Shown: positions 1 through 5,244 of the stretch, in pieces
How positions within the stretch are numbered: position 1 is the stretch's first letter
Layout: each line of letters begins with the position of its first letter
DNA from: Obelidium mucronatum
Lineage: Eukaryota; Chytridiomycota; Chytridiomycetes; Chytridiales; Chytriomycetaceae
Length of the DNA: 16,945 nucleotides
Direction of reading: 5' to 3'
Assembly: GCA_025765595.1 (NCBI GenBank)
Contig: JAIVFH010000501.1
Location: forward strand, 1-16,945
Notes under the pieces: generated by a model
Told to the model about the DNA's origin: nothing
Seen by the model: the letters and a program-made list of their open reading frames with translations, nothing else
Databases searched by the model: none
Translations under genes and position numbers: made by a program

Positions 1-886
1 CCAATTAGGCTGCCTAATATTCCGAACCAGCCCAATTAGGCTGCCTAATATTCCGAACCAGCCCAATTAGGCTGCCTAATATTCCGAACCAGCCCAATTA
101 GGCTGCCTAATATTCGAACCAGCCCAATTCACCGAACCAGCCCAATTAGGCAGCCTAATATTCCGAACCAGCCCAATTAGGCAGCCTAATATTCCGAACC
201 AGCCCAATTAGGCTGCCTAATATTCCGAACCAGCCCAATTAGGCTGCCTAATATTCCGAACCAGCCCAATTAGGCTGCCTAATATTTCGAACCAGCCCAA
301 TTCACCGAACCAGCCCAATTAGGCTGCCTAATATTCCGAACCAGCCCAATTAGGCTGCCTAATATTTCGAACCAGCCCAATTCACCGAACCAGCCCAATT
401 AGGCTGCCTAATATTCCGAACCAGCCCAATTAGGCTGCCTAATATTCCGAACCAGCCCAATTAGGCTGCCTAATATTTCGAACCAGCCCAACACCGAACC
501 TTAGGCTGCCTAATATTCCGAACCAGCCCCAATTAGGCTGCCTAATATTTCGAACCAGCCCAATTCACCGAACCAGCCCAATTAGGCTGCCTAATATTCC
601 GAACCAGCCCAATTAGGCTGCCTAATATTCCGAACCAGCCCAATTAGGCTGCCTAATATTCCGAACCAGCCCAATTAGGCTGCCTAATATTCCGAACCAG
701 CCCAATTAGGCTGCCTAATATTCCGAACCAGCCCAATTAGGCTGCCTAATATTCCGAACCAGCCCAATTAGGCTGCCTAATATTCCGAACCAGCCCAATT
801 AGGCTGCCTAATATTCCGAACCAGCCCAATTAGGCTGCCTAATATTCCGAACCAGCCCAATTAGGCTGCCTAATATTACGAACCAG
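1..886. repeat. 31-bp satellite array, left part
   Basis: Tandem repeat with a period of 31 bp; unit starts fall at 1, 32 and 63. Each unit starts CCAATT, carries the palindrome ATTAGGCWGCCTAAT (W is T or A) and ends CCGAACCAGC. A shorter 18-bp unit, CCAATTCACCGAACCAGC, is interspersed (for example near 126, 299 and 387); it lacks 13 bp of the palindromic core. One damaged unit sits near 488. The array stops at the left LTR of the gypsy element and resumes in phase at 10128, so it is one array split by an insertion. No coding potential. Confidence 0.97.
882..886. repeat. gypsy target-site duplication, left copy (ACCAG)
   Basis: ACCAG of the satellite directly precedes the LTR terminus TGTTAGAA at 887. 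The same five bases follow the far LTR end at 10128-10132, after which the satellite continues. A 5-bp duplication is usual for Ty3/gypsy integrases. Confidence 0.88.
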
Positions 887-1032
887 TGTTAGAACCAGAT
901 AGTCAATAAAAGACTTGTAAAATGTTACTAGCGGGGATTGCGCCCAGGTTTCCTTCGTGCGAGTCGCGCGTAATGACCACTAACCTACGGAACCATAGGG
1001 AAATATCCTTATAAGACGGGTTAATTCTAACA
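887..1032 (-). repeat. 3' LTR of the gypsy element, internally deleted
   Basis: It is bounded by the perfect inverted termini TGTTAGAA (887) and TTCTAACA (1025-1032). Its first 30 bp match 3870-3899, and 917-973 match 4267-4323; the 367 bp between those blocks in the other LTR (3900-4266) are absent here. The rest (about 974-1032) aligns with 10065-10127. The missing piece contains the self-primer sequence and the predicted transcription start, so this LTR is a deletion derivative. Confidence 0.85.
923..993 (-). other. tRNA-like segment inside the 3' LTR
   Basis: On the minus strand this stretch reads like a tRNA body. It has an A-box-like TAGGTTAGTGG (978-988) and a degenerate B box (GGGCGCAATCC), at roughly tRNA spacing. 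The other LTR has the better boxes TAGCGTAATGG and GGTTTGATCC. The acceptor ends do not pair, so it is not a functional tRNA gene. It may be an ancient tRNA or SINE capture in U3, or a chance Pol III-like promoter. Confidence 0.45.
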
Positions 1033-1050
1033 TCATCCCCTTCTTTTCTT
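1033..1050 (-). promoter_or_regulatory. polypurine tract, plus-strand primer
   Basis: The minus strand reads AAGAAAAGAAGGGGATGA and abuts the LTR start TGTTAGAA. A purine run just inside the 3' LTR is the expected plus-strand primer of an LTR retrotransposon. Its last three bases are also the TGA that would end the pol frame, so the tract encodes the basic C-terminus RKKRRG. Confidence 0.85.
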
Positions 1051-1262
1051 GCGATCGCGAACACTTGCAGCAATCGCACCAGGACCAGGCTTATCGGGAA
1101 TTTGGCATGGAATTCAGAAACCAACTCAGCAGAACCAGAAACATTGGCAGCACGCTCCCAAGAGCGGTCAGAGTTAGAATAACCCTTCCAGTGTACCAAA
1201 TATTGAAGTTTGTTGTAGAAAACGCGAGAATCCAAGATTTCCGGGTAAACGCGGCGACAATA
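1033..1262 (-). pseudogene. chromodomain and C-terminus of gypsy integrase
   Basis: The minus-strand reading shows a chromodomain: RRVYPEILDSRVFYNKLQYL, then VHWKGYSNSDRSWERAANV, then an acidic helix ending EFHAKFP. In this family the domain binds modified histone tails and steers integration to heterochromatin, which fits the satellite location. The frame is broken twice: upstream near 1260, where the integrase frame is left, and near 1098, after KFP, where the sequence resumes as DKPGPG in another frame and runs to the basic tail and the stop at the LTR. Both breaks look like single-base indels. Family assignment is secure. Confidence 0.85.
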
Positions 1263-1555
1263 TTCTTAGTCTTGGGATGAAGCAAAGACGCGTGGAATAC
1301 TGGATGAATAGGCATGGTTGAGGGTAGTGCAAGTTCAAAGGCAACTGGGTTGATGACGTGTTTGACTTTAAAAGGACCAAGTTTCTTATCATCAATCTTT
1401 TGAGAGGGAATATTAGTCTTGATATTGCGGCGATCCAAGAAAACCAAGTCCGCAGAACCTTCCTGGGCAAACTTTAAGTTCGCACGAAGGTCTTCAAGAA
1501 TAGTTTTCATTGACGCGAGGTGATCTTCAGCGTCAGGAACAGAGGATTCACGAAT
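1091..1555 (-). pseudogene. integrase C-terminal region with GPF/Y module
   Basis: In this frame the protein reads ESSVPDAEDHLASMKTILED, then a helical stretch, then the GPF/Y module (KKLGPFKVKHVINPVAFELA) and the chromovirus signature HPVFHASLLHP. It continues the integrase core at 1556-2771 after a one-base frame break near 1545-1555. It runs out of the true frame near 1260, where the chromodomain lies in a different frame; residues read beyond that point are not genuine. The module lies between the catalytic core and the chromodomain and is linked to multimerisation and DNA binding in this family. Confidence 0.85.
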
Positions 1556-2771
1556 AACAGAGGGTCAAAAATTGGATTGTGACCAGAGTTTGCAAAGAAC
1601 GGTGTATGACCACTAGTGGTTACCAAAGAATCGTTGTAGGCAAATTCGCAAAGAGGTAACTTGGATACCCAATTGTCTTGCTGGTAGTTACAGTAAACGC
1701 GTAGGTATTGCTCAATGACTTGGTTGAGGACCTCAGTAGATCCATCAGTTTGAGGGTGAAAAGCGGTAGAAGTGTTAAGTTTAACGTTTAGGAGTTCCAT
1801 AAAACGTTGCCAGAAACCACGAGTAAAACATGGGTCTCGATCGGATACAATGGATCTGGAAGCACCGTGAAGTCTAAAAACTTCCCGAATATAGATGTCT
1901 GCAGTGTCAGCACCAGTAGAAGTTTTTACCGTAGGAATGAAATGGGCTTGCTTGGTAAGCTGATCTTTTACCATAAGTAAGGCATCAAAACCTTGACTAA
2001 TAGGCAAGTCAGTAATCCAATCCATAGAGATATCCATCCATGGTTTGGAAGGAACAGGTAAGGGTTGGAGAAGGCCAAATGGAGCATGGCGAGACAGACA
2101 AGAACGCTGACACGCGTCGCAGTTTGCGATTAAACGCTGAACCACACGCCGCATGCGCGGAAACCAGTAATCACGAGAGATTAACTCAACTGTTTTAGCA
2201 ACGCCAAAGTGGCCAGCAGCGGGAGCACAGTGACGTTGACGGAAAATTTCAAGTTGAAACTCCTCAGTCGGAAGGTAAATAAGTTCATCACGAAAGATGA
2301 GACACTTGGATTCAGTGAAGATAATGTGTAACTTGCGCTTCTTGTGTAAGGCATACAGAGCGGACTTGGAAGTAGCGAGGGTGACACGATCGATCCAGCT
2401 TTTGTCCGAATTGACAATAGTAATGTCATCAATATCCACACGTTGGAATAGCTGAATAAAGTTTTGTTTATGCAGCTCATCGCCTTGCTGAGTGACGTAG
2501 TCAGGGCGGCGGGACAGCATGTCTGGTTTTCCGGAAAGTCGGCCAGGGCGATGAAAAATTTTAAAACTAAATTCCGACAACTTAGTCATCCACCTATATT
2601 GGCGACAGGTAAGTCGCTGAACGGCAGGTAAGTTTTGAAGGCGATCATGATCAGAGAACACAATGATTGGATCTGAGGGTTCGACGGCTATTAGGTAATG
2701 TCTCCAAGCCGCGAACGCGTCTACGATGGCAAGCAGTTCCTTGTCGTGAGTATCGTAGTTGATTTCCGCTG
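1507..2771 (-). pseudogene. pol: RNase H (second half) and integrase core of gypsy pol
   Basis: The frame opens with RNase H: AEINYDTHDKELLAIVDAF (the Glu of DKELLAI), FSDHDRL (Asp) and KPDMLSRRPDY (Asp). The first catalytic Asp of RNase H lies in the deleted part. The integrase follows. Counting residues from 2661, the zinc-binding H144, H151, C181 and C184 are present. The catalytic triad is D214 (SMDWITDLP), D274 (VSDRDP) and E310 (DGSTEVLNQ), a DD35E spacing. The integrase active site is therefore complete. The frame is lost near 1545-1555, and the out-of-frame tail ends at 1507. Upstream, it is entered by a frame break near 2770 from the protease-side frame. Confidence 0.92.
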
Positions 2772-3433
2772 GAATCGGGAATGGAAGGCAACATCCGGTG
2801 TAGAACTCGCTGGCGGATTTTCCGTCGGGATTGAAACAGAAGCGGTAGAAACCTCCAGATCCTTGACAGCTGGATCCTCTGGAGAAGAATAAGGCAAGGC
2901 GGTGAAAGCCTCAGGGGACACGTGGTCAGCTGATAGGCAAGCCCAATCGGAGAATGTGACCAACATGTGACGCCAATTAACGTGAGGGTTGTGAAGGCGA
3001 AGCAATGGAAGACCTAAAATAAGCAGGCATGAAATATCCGCAACAAGAAGAGACATTGTTTCGGTATGAGAACCAATTTGACAAATTAAAGGTACTGTTT
3101 GTTTAGTAATGGAGCGAGAGCGCAAACCATCTGCTAAATTAACATTGTACAAAGTGGAGGAAGGAATAACAGGTATTTTATTTCTTAGAGCAAAATCTAA
3201 GGAAATAAGGCCGAAAGCCAAACACCCACTATCCACGAAGGCACCCAAAGAAAAGGGCTTGGTAAGGTTTGGAGATGAAGAAGAAGAAAATTTTTCCCCA
3301 ACAACAAGTGTACATGGAAGCACGATCTTGGAATCCGATGATGAGGGAACAGAAAGATTGACAGTTTGCATTGCCAAACTGGGCGGGGAATTTACGCCTG
3401 AGCACCCCTTCCCTGGGCGCTCCGAGCATTTTT
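2721..3433 (-). pseudogene. gypsy aspartic protease, joined to a remnant of RNase H
   Basis: This is the pol frame entered by -1 frameshifting at 3428-3434; the reading has no ATG of its own. The retroviral-type protease has its catalytic motif FVDSG (Asp codon 3231-3233), the downstream hydrophobic ILGLP, and LRLHNPHVNW. After about residue 200 the linker (IPTENPPASSTP) runs straight into VAFHSRF (about 2774-2792). That is RNase H sequence, so the whole RT and the first half of RNase H are deleted at about 2793-2800. A small frame break near 2770 then moves the RNase H sequence to another frame, and the present frame stops at 2721. Confidence 0.88.
2769..2800 (-). other. RT deletion junction and adjacent frame break
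   Basis: Protease-linker sequence changes directly to RNase H sequence (VAFHSRF, then AEINYDTHDKE). No reverse transcriptase motif occurs anywhere in the gypsy coding region. A second, small lesion near 2769-2771 separates HSRFQ from AEINY, which lie in different frames. The exact breakpoint cannot be fixed without an intact relative. Confidence 0.8.
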
Positions 3434-3434
3434 T
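3386..3434 (-). promoter_or_regulatory. gag-pol -1 ribosomal frameshift site
   Basis: The slippery heptamer A AAA AAT (3434-3428, minus strand) is in phase with the zinc-finger frame of gag. A 5-nt spacer (3427-3423) is followed by an 8-bp GC-rich stem: 3422-3415 pairs with 3407-3400, with one G-U pair. The 7-nt loop contains GGGAA (3413-3409), which can pair with TTCCC (3390-3386) to give an H-type pseudoknot with loops of 1, 1 and 9 nt. A -1 slip moves ribosomes from the gag frame (stop at 3392-3394) exactly into the protease frame. Base pairing was read by eye; function is inferred. Confidence 0.8.
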
Positions 3435-3511
3435 ACGACCAAGAGGGGGCAAGCTTTGGTGTCAGAAGCACCCTTACAACCGTCTTGACCACAGTAAGCG
3501 CAAAGACCTTT
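3392..3511 (-). pseudogene. gag: gag nucleocapsid fragment with zinc knuckle
   Basis: The 39-codon reading KGLCAYCGQDGC... holds four cysteines in the pattern C-x2-C-x4-C-x8-C, a variant of the CCHC knuckle that binds RNA in gag proteins. It then runs through the frameshift heptamer and stops at 3392-3394. It lies in a different frame from the gag N-terminus (3510-3845), and stops within the tRNA-like stretch block any continuous reading. So the C-terminal end of gag survives, detached from its start. The exact zinc ligands are uncertain, because a Cys stands where His is usual. Confidence 0.75.
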
Positions 3512-3845
3512 AAGGATTCGAACCGGGAACCCGAGTCAGACTGATCATCAGAGTCCAACGCACTACCAACCTGGCTAACTGAACGCTGACGATGAACTTT
3601 GCGATCGGCTTTTCTTCCATGTAGCGACTGGCCTCGTCTATTCCATCCAGCATGTTGTTGGTTTGTTGTTCAGATTCATCATCTTCATCAAAATCGTTCT
3701 TGAGAGAAATAACATTTGGAGCGTCAGAGCGACGAGAGAGCAAAGATTGGTCAGCAGCGGGGTTTAAAGGACCAGCGGCTGAGGCAGAAGTAGCGGCAAA
3801 ACCGACAGATTTCCGAGGAGTGGTAGCAGGAGGAGTATCAGCCAT
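3510..3845 (-). pseudogene. gag: gag N-terminus, truncated
   Basis: ATG at 3845 lies only 24 nt after the 5' LTR, as in self-priming elements with very short leaders. The first 85 or so residues are Ala/Thr/Pro-rich (MADTPPATTPRKSVGF...) followed by an acidic stretch (DFDEDDESE), plausible for a gag N-terminus. From about 3590 onward the reading (VQLARLVVRWTL...) is only the translation of the tRNA-like segment, and it stops at TAA 3510-3512. The capsid region expected in a gypsy gag (several hundred residues overall) is missing, so this is a remnant. Confidence 0.75.
3513..3584 (-). other. tRNA-like segment replacing central gag
   Basis: The minus strand has a perfect B box, GGTTCGAATCC (3524-3514), and an A box, TAGCCAGGTTGG (3577-3566), at tRNA spacing. 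It starts 7 nt before the T of the A box, as in a tRNA. The acceptor stem has no 3' partner and the anticodon arm folds poorly. It is best read as a tRNA fragment or the head of a tRNA-derived SINE, sitting where gag capsid sequence should be. Confidence 0.55.
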
Positions 3846-3856
3846 TATTGTATTTT

Positions 3857-3868
3857 AGTTTCAATACT
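3857..3868 (-). promoter_or_regulatory. self-priming type primer binding site
   Basis: One nucleotide inside the 5' LTR the minus strand reads AGTATTGAAACT. Its exact reverse complement (AGTTTCAATACT) lies in the same strand within the LTR at 4023-4012. In Tf1/sushi elements the first 11 or so nt of the transcript pair with such a site and prime reverse transcription. No TGG start typical of a tRNA-primed site is seen. Confidence 0.8.
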
Positions 3869-4011
3869 ATGTTAGAACCAGATAGTCAATAAAAGACTTA
3901 AGGGTTCTTTAAGGCACGAGGGCTTAGGGGGCACGAGGGCTTGACCAATAACGGCTTGAGATCACGAGAGACGGAACTGAAGAGTTACAAAACTGTAAAA
4001 CTAACACAGAA

Positions 4012-4023
4012 AGTATTGAAACT
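4012..4023 (-). promoter_or_regulatory. self-primer sequence and predicted transcription start
   Basis: Minus-strand AGTTTCAATACT is the perfect 12-nt complement of the site at 3857-3868. By analogy with Tf1, the transcript should begin at or near 4023. No convincing TATA box was found upstream. Confidence 0.65.
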
Positions 4024-4118
4024 GAACTAAAACTCAGAGCAGAAAGCTTGCTATTGATGCAAGTTCTGGAATTTCAAATAACAAAAGTTCAAAACTGAAA
4101 ACAAACTGAAAATCAAAC

Positions 4119-4160
4119 AGAAATTGTGATAGCAAGAGTAGAAATTGTGATAGCAAGAGT
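4119..4160. repeat. 21-bp tandem repeat in U3
   Basis: Two head-to-tail copies of a 21-bp unit that starts AGAAATTGTG and ends CAAGAGT, at 4119-4139 and 4140-4160, followed by a partial third (GATAGCAC). Its position upstream of the predicted start fits a promoter-proximal enhancer, but no function is shown. Confidence 0.8.
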
Positions 4161-4274
4161 GATAGCACAATAATATGTGAACTCAAGAATGATATCACAA
4201 AATGAAACTGAAAAACTTGATAAAATGACAAATCAAAGATGACAAATACAAAAATAGAAACTTTAAGTAAAATG

Positions 4275-4323
4275 TTACTAGTGGGGATCAAACCCAGGTT
4301 TCCATCATGTAGGTCACGCGTAA
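4275..4323 (-). other. tRNA-like segment of the 5' LTR, half interrupted by the LINE
   Basis: This is the counterpart of 923-973 in the left LTR, with a good B box on the minus strand (GGTTTGATCC). The matching A-box half (TAGCGTAATGG, minus) lies at about 10074-10090, on the other side of the LINE. Confidence 0.5.
4304..4315. repeat. LINE target-site duplication, left copy
   Basis: ATCATGTAGGTC is repeated exactly at 10051-10062, directly after the LINE poly(A). Allowing two CpG-type transitions, the match extends to about 18 bp. Twelve to twenty bp is ordinary for target-primed LINE insertion. Confidence 0.88.
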
Positions 4324-4532
4324 CCGAAACACATGAAGTAAACCAAAACAAACACATTAACACAGCAAACACAAATGAAGGAGAGACACCAAAAACTGTT
4401 GAATCTCCCGCAAACTTCAGCATATTCAACACCAACCCCACTACCACCAATAAACACCAACCAAGTACACAAAAATGGAAGAAAAGAAGTAACGAAGGGG
4501 ATAGTACGTCAGATAAAAAGAAAGATGAAAAG
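4316..4532 (+). other. LINE 5' untranslated region
   Basis: An A/C-rich stretch with no clear gene. The ORF1 frame is open through it, back to an ATG at 4239 that lies in the gypsy LTR, outside the LINE, so that longer reading is accidental. Two short upstream ATGs occur, at 4333 (stops after two codons) and about 4374 (some 55 codons, stopping near 4542). Confidence 0.6.
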
Positions 4533-5174
4533 ATGCGGGTGACTGAACCTATCCAAACGGTCCCACTCAAAACACACACTAAAAATCACGCAAAGACGGA
4601 CAACACATCCAACGTCGCTACATCAGTACCCAGTGGCAAAGCACTCAAAGTAAGAGAGCTTATTATAAGAATTAGTAGGGAAGTGTTAATAAATGGAGAC
4701 CTAACTGACTCGTCAACCAAAATTGTGGAAAAGCTGGAAAAGGGAGGCGACCCCTACCCACAGGGAGGTGGATCCAGCAGAGAACAACAACAAACACTAA
4801 ACAATAAGAGAGCCACATGGCTTGAACTAAAAATGTATAAAATTTTACAAGACAAAGACGCAAACGGAATCCTCCAAGAAAAGGAACCGGAAAAAGCCAT
4901 CTCCATGTTAAATTATCCTGTGAGACAGATGATAAAAAGAAAAACCAGAGAAGAAGAGGAAACCGCCCAAAGTGGTCCAAGTACAACTGTTAGCGTAGCA
5001 GTCCAAAAGAAAATAGACAACCTTATGAAGATACTAGAAACCGAAAGAACCAACTCCAAACAATCCAAGACCACACCAAAAGGAGGAGACGCCTCCGCCA
5101 CCCTAAGTACCCAAGCTACCAACACAAAAAAAAAAAAAAAAAACACTGCCAACTCCACAAACTACCCCCTCTAA
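4533..5174 (+). CDS. LINE ORF1 protein
   Basis: Starting at the first in-frame ATG inside the element (MRVTEPIQTV), the protein is about 213 residues, hydrophilic and rich in Lys, Glu and Thr. A likely coiled coil covers VQKKIDNLMKILETERT. It ends in a Lys run encoded by an A18 tract (5126-5143) shortly before the stop. No zinc knuckle or RRM is recognisable. LINE ORF1 proteins usually bind the element RNA; that role is inferred from position only. The frame directly after the A18 tract, one base over, stays open into the endonuclease ORF (see findings), so the C-terminus may be produced in two forms or be damaged. Confidence 0.65.
   Translation: MRVTEPIQTVPLKTHTKNHAKTDNTSNVATSVPSGKALKVRELIIRISREVLINGDLTDSSTKIVEKLEKGGDPYPQGGGSSREQQQTLNNKRATWLELKMYKILQDKDANGILQEKEPEKAISMLNYPVRQMIKRKTREEEETAQSGPSTTVSVAVQKKIDNLMKILETERTNSKQSKTTPKGGDASATLSTQATNTKKKKKNTANSTNYPL
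5126..5143 (+). repeat. A18 homopolymer at the end of ORF1
   Basis: Eighteen consecutive A residues coding for Lys. This is the longest homopolymer noticed in the window and a natural place for polymerase slippage, sequencing error or length polymorphism. Confidence 0.95.
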
Positions 5175-5244
5175 AACGCAAAATGAAGAAGAGTTATATG
5201 AAACAGAACTACATAATAAAACATACCAGGGAAAACCCAGGCAA

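Larger units (their letters stand above)
3870..4315 (-). repeat. 5' LTR of the gypsy element, U5 side and part of U3
   Basis: It starts TGTTAGAACC like the left LTR. It continues for about 446 bp until the LINE and its target duplication; the last 65 bp of this LTR lie at 10063-10127. It contains a 13-bp direct repeat GGCACGAGGGCTT at 3913 and 3930, the self-primer at 4012-4023, and a 21-bp tandem repeat at 4119-4160. If transcription starts at 4023 on the minus strand, as self-priming predicts, 3870-4023 is R-U5 and the rest is U3. Confidence 0.85.

Noticed and set aside
1..886. TTAGGC hexamers as telomere repeats
   Set aside because: TTAGGC occurs once per strand per 31-bp unit as part of a palindrome, never as a tandem hexamer run.
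1..886. CRISPR array
   Set aside because: Units are directly tandem with no unique spacers, and the window is eukaryotic in character.
923..993. Functional tRNA gene in the LTR
   Set aside because: The acceptor stem does not pair, the B box is degenerate in this copy and the anticodon arm is poor; kept only as tRNA-like.
3109..3513. Plus-strand open reading of 134 codons
   Set aside because: It is antisense to the protease and gag fragments, which show real domain motifs.
4239..4532. N-terminal extension of LINE ORF1 back to the ATG at 4239
   Set aside because: That ATG lies in the gypsy LTR, outside the LINE and its target duplication; the in-frame opening is accidental.
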